The notes beneath the pieces are model-generated. The model searched no databases, was not told the DNA's origin, and saw only the letters and a list, made by a program, of their open reading frames with translations. Positions 51,200-60,868 of a stretch of 64,000 nucleotides of DNA are shown here, piece by piece. The first letter of the stretch is position 1. Each line of letters starts with the position of its first letter. A program made the translations under genes and the position numbers. The stretch comes from Butyricicoccus pullicaecorum (lineage in GTDB: Bacteria; Bacillota; Clostridia; Oscillospirales; Butyricicoccaceae): assembly GCA_018365995.1 (NCBI GenBank), contig JAGZIY010000017.1:13537-77536 (forward strand), given 5' to 3'.

Positions 51200-52564
51200 A
51201 TGGCGCAGGAAGCAATGTTGACAATTACGCCGGAGATCGAAGCACTGGCACAGGTTTGTTGTGAAAATAGTAATATACCGTCTGAATTATATCGAAAATA
51301 TGATGTCATGCGTGGTCTGCGCGATATCAATGGTGTAGGCGTTTTGGCAGGATTGACTAATATTTCATCTATTATATCAAGTAAAGTAGAGAATGGTATA
51401 AAAGTGCCTTGTGAGGGAGAACTGCGTTATCGAGGGTATGATATCAATGATTTGGTGCGTGGTTTTCTAAAAGATGGGCGCAAGGGATATGAGGAAACTG
51501 CATATCTCTTGCTGTTCGGCAAGCTGCCCGACAAAGTACAACTCAAAACCTTCAAAAGTCTGTTGGCAAAGGGGCGTACCCTTCCAACCAACTTTACCCG
51601 CGATGTCATTATGAAAGCACCGTCCCACGATATTATGAATAAGCTGTCGCGTAGTGTGCTGACATTGGCTTCCTATGACAACAATTCGGATGATATCAGT
51701 TTGCCCAATGTCCTGAGACAGTGCTTGATGCTCATTTCGGTTTTTCCGATGCTTGCTGTATACTCATATCATGCGTACAATCATTATGAGAAAGGAAACA
51801 GCCTGTATATTCATTATCCAGATGATACCCTTTCCACAGCCAGCAATTTCCTGAGAATGTTGCGTCCGGATATGCAGTACAGCCCTCTGGAAGCAAAGGT
51901 TTTGGATTTGGCACTGGTTTTGCACATGGAGCATGGCGGCGGCAACAATTCAAGCTTTACAACCCATGTTGTGACCTCGTCTGGTACAGATACATACTCT
52001 GCAATGGCAGCAGCCTTGGGCAGTCTCAAGGGACCTAAGCATGGTGGAGCAAATATTAAGGTTGTACAGATGTTTGATGATATGAAGCATACCATTACAG
52101 ACCCAAAGGATGAAGAGCAGGTCAGGGAATATCTAAAGCGCTTGCTCAACCGTGAGGTGTTTGATAAAAAGGGACTGATTTATGGTATGGGTCATGCGGT
52201 ATATTCTATTTCTGATCCCCGCGCACAGATTTTCAAGTCCTTTGTCAGTCAGCTGGCACATGAAAAGGGCAGAGATGCAGATTTTGCACTCTATACCATG
52301 GTTGAGCAGTTGGCACCAGAGGTAATCGCGGAGGAGCGCAAAATCTATAAGGGTGTCAGTGCAAATGTAGACTTCTATTCTGGGTTTGTGTATTCCATGC
52401 TCGATTTACCCTATGAACTGTATACCCCTATGTTTGCCATTGCCCGTGTGGTAGGCTGGAGTGCACATCGCCTTGAGGAACTGATCAATGTGGACAAGAT
52501 CATTCGTCCCGCCTATCGTGCAGTTGCCGACGAGCATACCTATATTGCACTGAACGAGCGCTGA
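51200..52564 (+). CDS. gltA: Citrate synthase
   Basis: A 454-residue enzyme that condenses acetyl-CoA and oxaloacetate. Catalytic histidines are in LKGPKHGGAN and GMGHAVYSISDPRA, the Asp in NVDFYSGF, and the family regions CEGELRYRGYDINDLVRGF and LHMEHGGGNNSSF are present. It is longer than the 370-residue bacillary form and may supply glutamate precursor rather than a full cycle. AAGGAGGAG precedes the ATG. It has a terminator downstream, facing dnaJ. A methylcitrate synthase role is less likely because no prp genes are present. Confidence 0.92.
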   Translation: MAQEAMLTITPEIEALAQVCCENSNIPSELYRKYDVMRGLRDINGVGVLAGLTNISSIISSKVENGIKVPCEGELRYRGYDINDLVRGFLKDGRKGYEETAYLLLFGKLPDKVQLKTFKSLLAKGRTLPTNFTRDVIMKAPSHDIMNKLSRSVLTLASYDNNSDDISLPNVLRQCLMLISVFPMLAVYSYHAYNHYEKGNSLYIHYPDDTLSTASNFLRMLRPDMQYSPLEAKVLDLALVLHMEHGGGNNSSFTTHVVTSSGTDTYSAMAAALGSLKGPKHGGANIKVVQMFDDMKHTITDPKDEEQVREYLKRLLNREVFDKKGLIYGMGHAVYSISDPRAQIFKSFVSQLAHEKGRDADFALYTMVEQLAPEVIAEERKIYKGVSANVDFYSGFVYSMLDLPYELYTPMFAIARVVGWSAHRLEELINVDKIIRPAYRAVADEHTYIALNER

Positions 52565-52598
52565 AGCAAAGAACTTGGACACTCAAAATTTGATAATA

Positions 52599-52635
52599 AA
52601 AATGGAGCATATCGATTTAGATACGCTCCATTTTT
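52599..52635. terminator. Bidirectional terminator, gltA and dnaJ
   Basis: Arms AAAATGGAGC and GCTCCATTTTT around an AT-rich centre that can pair further; T-runs are present on both strands. Confidence 0.82.
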
Positions 52636-52674
52636 GTCTGTATGAATGTTGTGTTTTCAACAGTGCATGATTGT

Positions 52675-53823
52675 TTACTCACCCTTGAGAACGTCTTTCA
52701 CTTTGTCCCAGAAGGATTTGCGCTGTGCTTGATTTTCGTCGGTCGTGGAGGACTCAAAATCACGGAGCAGCTTTTTCTGGTGCTCGGTCAGGCGGGTCGG
52801 AACTTCAATGTTCACACGCACATATTGATCACCGCGACCACGGCCATTGACATTCTGGATACCCTTGCCGCGCAGACGGAATACGGTGCCGGTTTGTGTG
52901 CCCTCCGGAATCGTATATTCAACCTTTCCGTCAATGGTCGGCACTTGCAGGGTATCGCCCAGTGCAGCCTGCGGGAAGGAAATCGGGATTTCACAGATGA
53001 CATTGTTGCCATCGCGCGTGAAAATGGGGTGTGGACGGATCCCGATGGTCACAATGATATCGCCGCTTGGACCACCGTTGGAACCGGCGTTGCCCTGACC
53101 GCGCAGTTGAATGGACTGACCGTCATCAATACCCGCTGGGATTTTGACCTTCAGTGTTCGGCTATTGCGTGTTTTGCCTGTGCCGCTGCACTTCTTACAG
53201 GGCTTGCGAATAATTTTACCAGTACCGCGGCAGTTTGGACAAGCTGCCTGAGTCTGGAACATGCCAAGCGGTGTACGCTGTGTCTGCGTAACCACGCCGG
53301 AGCCATGGCAGTTCGAGCAGGTTTCTGCCGAACTGCCCTTTTCTGCGCCTGTACCTTCACATTCCTCACAGCGTTCGGTACGATTGATGGTAATTTCCTT
53401 TTCACAGCCAAATGCAGCCTCCTCAAAGGACAGCATCACACGTTGCTGAATGGTTTCCCCGCGCTGTGGTGCATTGCGGCGCGAACGGGAGGAACCGCCG
53501 CCGAAGAAGGAGCCAAAGATATCACCAAGGTCACCCATGTCAAAGCCGCCAAAGCCGCCGCCGAAGCCGCCTCCCTGACCGGCACCATAGTTTGGATCGA
53601 CACCAGCAAAGCCAAATTGGTCATATCTGGCTCTCTTATCCTTGTCAGAGAGCACCTCATAAGCTTCATTCAGTTCTTTGAATTTTTCAGCGGCTTCTGG
53701 ATTGTCACGGTTCAGGTCAGGGTGATATTTTTTTGCGAGCTTTCGATGTGCTTTTTTGATTTCATCATCTGAGGCACTCTTTGCTACGCCAAGTATGTCA
53801 TAATAATCTCTTTTATCTGCCAT
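52675..53823 (-). CDS. dnaJ: Chaperone protein DnaJ
   Basis: A 382-residue Hsp40. The J domain has HPD (KYHPDLN), followed by a Gly/Phe-rich linker (GAGQGGGFGGGFGGFDMGDLG) and four zinc motifs (CEECEGTG, CSNCHGSG, CPNCRGTG, CKKCSGTG). It delivers substrates to DnaK. It is the last gene of the hrcA-grpE-dnaK-dnaJ operon; a hairpin between dnaK and dnaJ could reduce its level. The ribosome site (GAGG) is modest. Confidence 0.96.
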   Translation of the reverse strand: MADKRDYYDILGVAKSASDDEIKKAHRKLAKKYHPDLNRDNPEAAEKFKELNEAYEVLSDKDKRARYDQFGFAGVDPNYGAGQGGGFGGGFGGFDMGDLGDIFGSFFGGGSSRSRRNAPQRGETIQQRVMLSFEEAAFGCEKEITINRTERCEECEGTGAEKGSSAETCSNCHGSGVVTQTQRTPLGMFQTQAACPNCRGTGKIIRKPCKKCSGTGKTRNSRTLKVKIPAGIDDGQSIQLRGQGNAGSNGGPSGDIIVTIGIRPHPIFTRDGNNVICEIPISFPQAALGDTLQVPTIDGKVEYTIPEGTQTGTVFRLRGKGIQNVNGRGRGDQYVRVNIEVPTRLTEHQKKLLRDFESSTTDENQAQRKSFWDKVKDVLKGE

Positions 53824-53866
53824 GTGTCTAAAACCTCACACATATTATCAGGTAGGAAAACAGTGG

Positions 53867-53898
53867 AAAACGGAAAGGATCAGAATCCTTTCCGTTTT
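53867..53898 (-). terminator. Hairpin between dnaK and dnaJ
   Basis: A 14-bp perfect stem AAAACGGAAAGGAT/ATCCTTTCCGTTTT with a 4-nt loop. The T-run on the minus strand is short (TTTT), so partial termination or RNA protection is more likely than full termination. Confidence 0.7.
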
Positions 53899-53904
53899 TC
53901 TGTA

Positions 53905-55743
53905 TTACTTCTGCTCGTCGTCCTTGACTTCCGTAAAGTCAGCATCTACGAAATCGCCCTGTGCACCGCCAGCCTGCTGTGCGCCGCCCATATTGGGGTC
54001 ACCCTGTGGAGCTTGCTGTGCATAAATCTTCTGTGCAATCTCTCCAAACTTCTTGGACAGAGAATCGGAAGCCATCTTAATCATCTCAACATCAGAGCCC
54101 TTGAGCGCTTCCTTGACCTTTTCGATTTCAGCCTCTACTGCACTCTTTTCCTCAGTGCTCAGCTTGTCACCAAGGTCACCGATTGCCTTCTCAGACTGGA
54201 ATACAAGTTGCTCTGCACCATTGCGTGCATCGACCTCTTCCTTGCGCTTCTTATCCTCTGCGGCAAACTGCTCTGCTTCCTGCATTGCCTTGTTAATTTC
54301 GTCCTGCGACAGATTAGAGGAAGCGGTGATGGTGATTTTCTGCTCCTTGCCTGTGCCGAGATCCTTTGCAGATACATTTACAATGCCGTTGGCATCAATG
54401 TCAAAGGTAACCTCAATCTGCGGAACCCCACGCGGAGCTGGTGCAATGCCGTCCAGTGTGAAGCGGCCAAGCGTCTTATTGCCGGAAGCCATTTCGCGTT
54501 CACCCTGAAGCACATGAATCTCAACAGAAGGCTGGTTGTCAGCCGCAGTAGAGAATACCTGACTCTTCTTGGTTGGAATGGTGGTATTGCGCTCGATGAG
54601 ACGGGTGCATACACCGCCCAGTGTTTCAATACCGAGGGAGAGCGGGGTAACGTCAAGCAACAGAACGTCCTTGACCTCACCGCCCAGTACACCGCCTTGA
54701 ATGGCAGCACCGATTGCAACACATTCATCGGGGTTGATGCCCTTAAAACCTTCTTTGCCGGTGATGTTCTTAACAGCTTCCTGAACCGCTGGGATACGGG
54801 AGGAGCCGCCAACAAGGAGAACCTTTTCAAGGTCACCTGCCTGCAAGCCTGCATCGCTCATTGCCTGACGAACAGGTCCCATGGTTGCTTCCACAAGGTC
54901 AGCGGTTAATTCGTTGAACTTTGCGCGGGTCAGGGTCAGTTCGAGGTGCTTCGGACCGGTTGCATCTGCGGTGATATACGGCTGGTTGATGGAGGTGGAG
55001 GTCATGCCAGAAAGCTCGATTTTTGCCTTTTCAGCTGCTTCCTTGAGACGCTGCATTGCCATCTTATCCTGAGACAGATCAATGCCCTCCTGATTCTTGA
55101 ATTCCTGAACCATCCAGTCCATGATTCGCTGGTCGAAGTCGTCACCACCCAAGTGGTTATTACCAGCAGTTGCCAAAACCTCCAGAACACCGTCGCCAAT
55201 ATCCAGAATGGATACATCGAAAGTACCACCGCCAAGGTCATATACCATAACCTTTTGTTCGGTTTCCTTGTCGACGCCGTAAGCCAGTGCCGCTGCGGTC
55301 GGCTCGTTGATGATACGCAGGACTTCAAGCCCTGCAATCTTGCCAGCATCCTTGGTTGCCTGACGCTGCGCGTCAGTGAAGTATGCTGGAACGGTGATAA
55401 CTGCCTGACTTACAGGGGAACCGATATAAGCCTCTGCATCTGCCTTGAGCTTTTGCAGAACCATGGCGGAAATTTCCTGTGGAGAATATTTCTTATCCTC
55501 GATGTCAACACGGTAATCGCTGCCCATATGGCGCTTAATGGAGCTAATGGTGCGATCCGCGTTGGTTACAGCCTGACGCTTTGCAACCTGACCGACCATG
55601 CGTTCACCGGTCTTAGAGAATGCAACAACGGAAGGAGTGGTTCTTGCACCCTCTGCGTTTGCAATTACGTTTGGTTCGCCGCCCTCCATGACAGCGACAC
55701 AGCTGTTTGTGGTACCTAAGTCAATACCAATAATCTTGCCCAT
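53905..55743 (-). CDS. dnaK: Chaperone protein DnaK
   Basis: A 612-residue Hsp70. GIDLGTTNSCVAVMEGG, the VPAYFTDAQRQATKDAG block, GGGTFDVSILDI, LLVGGSSRIPAVQE and the substrate-domain linker DVLLLDVTPLSLGIETLGG are all present. The tail QGDFVDADFTEVKDDEQK is typical for Gram-positives and ends with EEVD-like acidity. AAGGAG precedes the ATG at 55743. Third gene of a CIRCE-controlled operon. Confidence 0.97.
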   Translation of the reverse strand: MGKIIGIDLGTTNSCVAVMEGGEPNVIANAEGARTTPSVVAFSKTGERMVGQVAKRQAVTNADRTISSIKRHMGSDYRVDIEDKKYSPQEISAMVLQKLKADAEAYIGSPVSQAVITVPAYFTDAQRQATKDAGKIAGLEVLRIINEPTAAALAYGVDKETEQKVMVYDLGGGTFDVSILDIGDGVLEVLATAGNNHLGGDDFDQRIMDWMVQEFKNQEGIDLSQDKMAMQRLKEAAEKAKIELSGMTSTSINQPYITADATGPKHLELTLTRAKFNELTADLVEATMGPVRQAMSDAGLQAGDLEKVLLVGGSSRIPAVQEAVKNITGKEGFKGINPDECVAIGAAIQGGVLGGEVKDVLLLDVTPLSLGIETLGGVCTRLIERNTTIPTKKSQVFSTAADNQPSVEIHVLQGEREMASGNKTLGRFTLDGIAPAPRGVPQIEVTFDIDANGIVNVSAKDLGTGKEQKITITASSNLSQDEINKAMQEAEQFAAEDKKRKEEVDARNGAEQLVFQSEKAIGDLGDKLSTEEKSAVEAEIEKVKEALKGSDVEMIKMASDSLSKKFGEIAQKIYAQQAPQGDPNMGGAQQAGGAQGDFVDADFTEVKDDEQK

Positions 55744-55827
55744 AATTCAAGACTCCTTATCAAATAACAACAGGTGTTTTATTAACAAATTTATCGTTCT
55801 AAAAAGGAAAAAACCTTTTAGATGGCT

Positions 55828-56370
55828 TTAGTTTGCAACTTTGACCATGGCATAACGAATGACCTTATCTCCCAGCTGGAATCCCTTTTGAAAGACTTCC
55901 GTGATGACGTTTTCGCCCTGAGAGTCATCGTCTACATGCATGACTGCATTGTGCAGGTTTGGGTCAAAGACCGTGCCCGGGTCAGATGGGATTTCAGTGA
56001 CGCCGAGAGAGGAAAAGCTTTCAATCATCTGATTATATGTCATTTCAATGCCCTGCTTGTAAGCAGTATCCTCGGTGGGCTGTGCAAGTGCGCGGGAAAG
56101 GTTGTCAACGGTGGTGAGAAGTGCTTTGACTGCATAAGCCACAGCCTCTGCATGTACACCGTCGCGCTCTGCGCGGCTGCGTTTACGGAAGTTGTCGTAT
56201 TCAGCTGCCATGCGCAGAAAGCGATTGTTCAGATCGTCATACTGTTGCTGAAGGTTTTCCAAAGCAGACGTTTCTGTTGTTTCGGCTGCCGGTTCTGCCG
56301 TTTCGGCAGAGGACGCTGTGTCTATGGTCTCGTCTACGGTTTCTTCCGTATTTAAGTTTTCGTTATCCAT
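55828..56370 (-). CDS. grpE: Nucleotide exchange factor GrpE
   Basis: A 180-residue protein with an acidic N-terminal segment (about residues 1-35), a long coiled coil (LENLQQQYDDLNNRFLRMAA), and the beta domain carrying GVTEIPSDPGTVFDPNLHNAVMHV. It exchanges nucleotide on DnaK. GAGG precedes the ATG. Positioned between hrcA and dnaK. Confidence 0.95.
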   Translation of the reverse strand: MDNENLNTEETVDETIDTASSAETAEPAAETTETSALENLQQQYDDLNNRFLRMAAEYDNFRKRSRAERDGVHAEAVAYAVKALLTTVDNLSRALAQPTEDTAYKQGIEMTYNQMIESFSSLGVTEIPSDPGTVFDPNLHNAVMHVDDDSQGENVITEVFQKGFQLGDKVIRYAMVKVAN

Positions 56371-56385
56371 TCTATTACCTCAAAT

Positions 56386-57420
56386 TTATTTATTTTCATC
56401 ATAGAAGGTTTCCGCAATCAATTTGTTCAGTCCCTTTGCAAAGCCGGAAAGGCGTGCAGATAGGGCAGCATAGTCCATACGGGTTGGACCGACAATTCCG
56501 ATCATACCTTGTCCAATATCACCAATGCCATACTTGGCATAAATCATACTGGTGTCGGATAAAGGGTTCTGACCATTTTCATTGCCAATAAAAATCTGAA
56601 CGCCATCAATTTCATGCTGAATCGGAATGAGATGCTTTTTATCATCATTCATATAGGCTAAAAGTGTCTGCGCCTTGCTGGTATCATGATATTCCGGAAA
56701 GCGAAGCAGCTTGTTTGCGCCTTCGAGGAATACCTTCTGATTGCCCATGTCCTCGATTAACTCAGAGATAAACTCTGCAACAGGTGCCAGAAGGGCAGTC
56801 AGTCCGGCGGCACGCTGCACTACATCGAAACGTTCTGTGGTGATCTGTGTGATTGGAATGGCGGTCAGGATTTGGTTGAGCACATAAGCGAGTAACTCTG
56901 CCTCTGCCTTTGTGACGGGTGCGGCAGTGTGAACCAGCTTATTTTTTACGACATTGGCATCGGTAACAATGACAACGACATAGGTACGCTCATCTACGGA
57001 AATCAGTTCAAACTGTCTGATGGTCATATGGGACAGATGCGGGGTCACTGCAACTGCCGCATAATTGGTTAGGGATGAAATCAGGCGTCCGGCCTCTTGA
57101 ATGAGGCGGTCAAGCTCTTTGCTTTTGAGTGCCATAAGGGCGGTTTCATCTTTTGCGCTGATGGGAGCGACAGGACGACGCATCAAATGATCCACATAGA
57201 AGCGGTAGCCCTTGTGGGAGGGAACCCGACCAGCGGAGGTATGCGGCTTTTCGAGATAGCCCATTTCCTCAAGCTCACTCATTTCATTGCGAATGGTTGC
57301 AGAGGAAAAAGAAAGTTCAGGCAGTTCGGAAAGCGCTTTGGAACCAACTGGCTCGGCAGTACGGATATATTCAGCAATGATTGTTTTTAAGATTTGCTGT
57401 TTGCGCTCAGAAAGCTCCAC
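56386..57420 (-). CDS. hrcA: Heat-inducible transcription repressor HrcA
   Basis: A repressor of about 344 residues with a winged helix (ELSERKQQILKTIIAEYI...VGSKALSE, SFSSATIRNEMSELEEMGYLE) and a GAF-like dimerisation region, the typical HrcA layout. It binds the CIRCE element 30 bp upstream and represses its own operon. A GTG at 57420 is chosen because AAAAGGAG lies 10 nt upstream and homologues begin at the following MELSER; in-frame ATGs at 57429 and 57441 are possible but too close to or upstream of the site. Confidence 0.95.
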   Translation of the reverse strand: MELSERKQQILKTIIAEYIRTAEPVGSKALSELPELSFSSATIRNEMSELEEMGYLEKPHTSAGRVPSHKGYRFYVDHLMRRPVAPISAKDETALMALKSKELDRLIQEAGRLISSLTNYAAVAVTPHLSHMTIRQFELISVDERTYVVVIVTDANVVKNKLVHTAAPVTKAEAELLAYVLNQILTAIPITQITTERFDVVQRAAGLTALLAPVAEFISELIEDMGNQKVFLEGANKLLRFPEYHDTSKAQTLLAYMNDDKKHLIPIQHEIDGVQIFIGNENGQNPLSDTSMIYAKYGIGDIGQGMIGIVGPTRMDYAALSARLSGFAKGLNKLIAETFYDENK

Positions 57421-57451
57421 GATGCCCATGCTCCTTTTCATGAAATTGTGC

Positions 57452-57478
57452 TTAGCACTCTATACACCTGAGTGCTAA
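57452..57478 (-). promoter_or_regulatory. CIRCE heat-shock operator
   Basis: TTAGCACTC-N9-GAGTGCTAA, a perfect match to the CIRCE consensus. It is immediately upstream of hrcA and downstream of the -10 of the promoter at 57483-57511, so HrcA binding would block initiation. Confidence 0.97.
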
Positions 57479-57482
57479 ATTT

Positions 57483-57511
57483 AATGTACCACCGTGACTG
57501 CTTTCTGTCAA
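57483..57511 (-). promoter_or_regulatory. Promoter of the hrcA-grpE-dnaK-dnaJ operon
   Basis: Minus-strand TTGACA (57511-57506), 17-bp spacer, TACATT (57488-57483); the CIRCE follows at the start site. Confidence 0.75.
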
Positions 57512-57810
57512 GGGGGGTGATTGTGAATTATTTATGACATAAGCTTCTGCTCTCTATGTCTTTTAAGGAAATGGCTGTACTTTTTCAAAGATAATGGAGA
57601 GATTTGAAATGTTTTTTGAGATAACAGAAAACATTTTATGGCTTTTTCCTTAAAATATACATAGAACGGAAGTGGGAGGCACTACTTTTGCGGCATAAAA
57701 TAAAATTTTGTATGAAAAAGTTCTTTTTGCTGAGGAATTACTGCGGAAATCCGTTTTTTGAAGAGCGAAGCACAGAGGCGAAATCCGATGCAGTATGCAG
57801 GGAAAACTTC
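57512..57810. other. Intergenic region between hrcA and lepA
   Basis: About 300 bp without a gene. It has a divergent-promoter role at both ends. An inverted repeat TTTTAAGGAAA/TTTCCTTAAAA (near 57560 and 57645) is present; I see nothing else recognisable. Confidence 0.4.
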
Positions 57811-57839
57811 TTGTTTGCTGCTTAAAACTCTGCTATACT
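57811..57839 (+). promoter_or_regulatory. Promoter of lepA-hemW
   Basis: TTGTTT (57811-57816), 17-bp spacer, TATACT (57834-57839), about 60 nt before the lepA start. Confidence 0.7.
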
Positions 57840-57903
57840 ATACAATATATACGCAAAATTTCCTTAAAGGAATTGGCGACGCTTTGCATAAAGGAGAATG
57901 TAT

Positions 57904-59712
57904 GTGAAAAACCAGCAAAACATTCGTAATTTTTCCATCATCGCGCATATTGACCATGGCAAATCTACATTGGCAGATCGTCTGCTTGAGCAGTGTAAGG
58001 CGGTCACTCAGCGCGAAATGGAAGAACAACTGCTTGATAATATGGATTTGGAGCGCGAACGCGGCATTACCATTAAGGCGCGCGCAGTACGCATGGACTA
58101 TCAGGCGGACAATGGCGAAATTTATCATATGAATCTCATTGATACACCGGGACATGTGGACTTTAACTATGAGGTTTCTCGCTCGCTGGCAGCCTGTGAA
58201 GGCGCTCTGCTCGTGGTGGATGCCGCGCAGGGCATTGAGGCGCAGACGCTGGGAAATACCTATCTGGCACTCGAGCATGATTTGGAGGTTGTGCCTGTTA
58301 TCAATAAGATTGATTTGCCTGCCGCAGAGCCGCAGCGCGTCAAGCAGGAAATCGAGGATATCATCGGTATACCCGCAGAAGATGCACCAGAAATCTCTGC
58401 CAAGGTAGGACTGAATATTCATGACGTACTAGAACGCATCGTCAGCGATATTCCAGCGCCAAAGGGTGATCCCAACGCGCCGCTGCGTGCGCTGATTTTT
58501 GACAGCCAGTACGATCCCTATAAGGGTGTCATTGTCTATATGCGTTTGATGGAAGGCGAGATGACGCCGGGCATGAAAGTACGCATGATGGCAACTGGTG
58601 CAGAGTTTCAGGTGATCGAGTGTGGTTATATGCATCCGCTCGGACTGGCGGCTTCAGATTCCCTCTCAGCAGGTGAGGTAGGATATTTTACAGCATCTAT
58701 CAAAAATGTCGCGGATACGCGTGTCGGTGATACAGTCACTGGTGTAGAGCACCCAACCGAACAGGCACTGCCGGGCTACCGCAAGGCGCAGCCAATGGTT
58801 TACTGCGGCATCTATACCGAGGACGGCTCCAAGTATCCGGACCTGCGTGATGCGCTGGAAAAATTACAGCTCAATGATGCGGCGCTGTCCTTTGAGCCGG
58901 AATCTTCCATTGCGCTGGGCTTTGGCTTCCGCTGCGGATTTTTGGGAATGCTGCACATGGAAATCATTCAGGAGCGCTTGGAGCGGGAATTTGATTTGGA
59001 CTTGGTAACAACACTGCCGTCCGTTGTTTATCAAATTATAAAAACCGATGGATCGACCATCTGGATTGACAACCCCCATGACTATCCGGACCCTGCGCTG
59101 ATTGAGGAGGCAAGAGAGCCATTTGTCAAGGCATCTATCATTACACCGCAGGAGTTTGTGGGCAATATCATGCCAATGTGTCAGGATCGCCGCAGTGTGT
59201 TCAAGGATATGAAATATTTGGACTCTACACTGGTGGAACTGCACTATGAAATGCCAATCAATGAAATTATCTATGATTTCTTTGATGCACTCAAAGCGCG
59301 CACAAAGGGCTATGCCTCTTTGGACTATGAGTTGAGTGATTACCGCAAAAGTGACCTTGTAAAGGTCGATATGCTGCTCAACGGCGATCAGGTTGATGCG
59401 CTGTCCTTCATTGCACACCGTGAAAAGGCATATGGACGTGCACGCCGTATTTGTGAAAAACTCAAGGAAAATATCCCGCGTCAGCTGTTTGAGGTGCCGA
59501 TTCAAGCGGCAATTGGCGGCAAGGTCATTGCTAGAGAAACCGTAAAGGCAGTGCGTAAGGACGTGCTGGCAAAATGCTATGGCGGTGACATTACCCGAAA
59601 GAAGAAGCTGCTCGAAAAGCAGAAGGAAGGCAAGAAGCGTATGCGCACGCTGGGTACGGTACAGGTGCCGACCGAAGCGTTTATGGCGGTACTCAAGCTA
59701 GATGAAGAATAA
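57904..59712 (+). CDS. lepA: Elongation factor 4 (LepA)
   Basis: A 602-residue ribosomal back-translocating GTPase. AHIDHGKSTLADRLLE is the P-loop, DTPGHVDFNYEVSRSL switch II, and NKIDLPAAEPQRV the specificity motif. The C-terminal domain ends with KKRMRTLGTVQVPTEAFMAVLKLDEE. A GTG at 57904 is chosen because GGAG is 7 nt upstream; the ATG at 57898 would be only 1-2 nt from it. Its end overlaps hemW by 11 bp. Confidence 0.95.
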   Translation: MKNQQNIRNFSIIAHIDHGKSTLADRLLEQCKAVTQREMEEQLLDNMDLERERGITIKARAVRMDYQADNGEIYHMNLIDTPGHVDFNYEVSRSLAACEGALLVVDAAQGIEAQTLGNTYLALEHDLEVVPVINKIDLPAAEPQRVKQEIEDIIGIPAEDAPEISAKVGLNIHDVLERIVSDIPAPKGDPNAPLRALIFDSQYDPYKGVIVYMRLMEGEMTPGMKVRMMATGAEFQVIECGYMHPLGLAASDSLSAGEVGYFTASIKNVADTRVGDTVTGVEHPTEQALPGYRKAQPMVYCGIYTEDGSKYPDLRDALEKLQLNDAALSFEPESSIALGFGFRCGFLGMLHMEIIQERLEREFDLDLVTTLPSVVYQIIKTDGSTIWIDNPHDYPDPALIEEAREPFVKASIITPQEFVGNIMPMCQDRRSVFKDMKYLDSTLVELHYEMPINEIIYDFFDALKARTKGYASLDYELSDYRKSDLVKVDMLLNGDQVDALSFIAHREKAYGRARRICEKLKENIPRQLFEVPIQAAIGGKVIARETVKAVRKDVLAKCYGGDITRKKKLLEKQKEGKKRMRTLGTVQVPTEAFMAVLKLDEE

Positions 59713-60826
59713 GGACACGCTGGGGCTTTATCTGCATGTCCCGTTTTGTGCATCAAAATGTCACTATTGCGATTTTTATTCCTTTGCAGGCGATAGGGGA
59801 CAGATAGATGGGTATACAGCCGCCATGTGTCGGGAAATCGCAAGGGTATGCCCTCCGTTTTCGCAAAGACCTGTTGATACTGTTTATTTTGGTGGTGGTA
59901 CACCTTCATTTATTGGTGGTGTGCGTTTGGGCACGCTGCTGCAAGCGGTGCGCACCCATTTTCAGGTCATGGAGGATGCAGAAATCACGGTCGAGTGCAA
60001 TCCGGATTCTATGGATGCGGAGATGCTGCAAGCGCTTAAACAAGCAGGTGTCAATCGCCTGTCGGTTGGGGTGCAGTCGGCGCATGATGAGGAGCTTCGG
60101 CTGCTGGGGAGGCGGCATACCTTTGCACAGGCAAAGCGGGCGATCCTTCGTGCCAAGCAAATGGGCTTTGACAATATCAGTCTGGATCTCATGTATGGAC
60201 TGCCGAAGCAGACCGAGCAGGACTTCTTGCAGTCTGTACAAGCGCTGTTGGAGTTGGAGCCTGCACATCTGTCCTGTTACAGCTTGAAGTTAGAAGCAGG
60301 GACCCGTATGGCAGAGCAGAATCCTATATTGCCGGACGGAGATACGCAGGCAGAACTTTATCTCCATCTGTGTGATATATTGGACAAAGCTGGATATCAG
60401 CATTATGAAATATCCAACTGGGCAAAGCCGGACAGAGAATCCAGACATAACAGCCGCTACTGGAAACTGTCTGATTATTTGGGTCTGGGACCGGGGGCAC
60501 ATTCCTGTATTGGAGGAGAACGCTTTGCCTATTCAGATGATTTACAGGCATTTTGTGATGCACCCAAGACGATAGCGGAGGAATCGGTTGCCGGATTCCC
60601 ACCGCATGCCGAATATATGATGCTGTGTCTGCGCACATGGGCAGGCATTTCCGTCAGCGAATTCGAAGCACGGTTTGACCGCAGCTTTGCGCCGTATGCA
60701 CAAAGATTGCAAGGCTTGTGCAAAGCAGGTCTTACCAGACAAACAGAAAATGGCTGGCAGCTGACCAATGCCGGATTTTTAGTTTCCAATTTGATTATTA
60801 CAGATCTGCTGTGTGCAGATGATTGA
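59702..60826 (+). CDS. hemW: HemW-type radical SAM haem chaperone
   Basis: A 374-residue radical SAM protein related to oxygen-independent coproporphyrinogen oxidase. The [4Fe-4S] cysteines are C16, C20 and C23 (CASKCHYCDF), and GGGTPSFI, VECNPDSMD and SVGVQSAHDEELRLLGR follow. It lacks the extra N-terminal substrate elements of HemN as far as I can see; HemW is the better name. It overlaps lepA, as in many Firmicutes. Confidence 0.92.
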   Translation: MKNKDTLGLYLHVPFCASKCHYCDFYSFAGDRGQIDGYTAAMCREIARVCPPFSQRPVDTVYFGGGTPSFIGGVRLGTLLQAVRTHFQVMEDAEITVECNPDSMDAEMLQALKQAGVNRLSVGVQSAHDEELRLLGRRHTFAQAKRAILRAKQMGFDNISLDLMYGLPKQTEQDFLQSVQALLELEPAHLSCYSLKLEAGTRMAEQNPILPDGDTQAELYLHLCDILDKAGYQHYEISNWAKPDRESRHNSRYWKLSDYLGLGPGAHSCIGGERFAYSDDLQAFCDAPKTIAEESVAGFPPHAEYMMLCLRTWAGISVSEFEARFDRSFAPYAQRLQGLCKAGLTRQTENGWQLTNAGFLVSNLIITDLLCADD

Positions 60827-60868
60827 TAAAAAACGATTCGATCTGGATTATTAAGGAGGAGTTTTATT

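Noticed and set aside
53824..54909. A 361-residue plus-strand frame over dnaK
   Set aside because: Cys/Leu-rich reverse frame of dnaK with no promoter or ribosome site.
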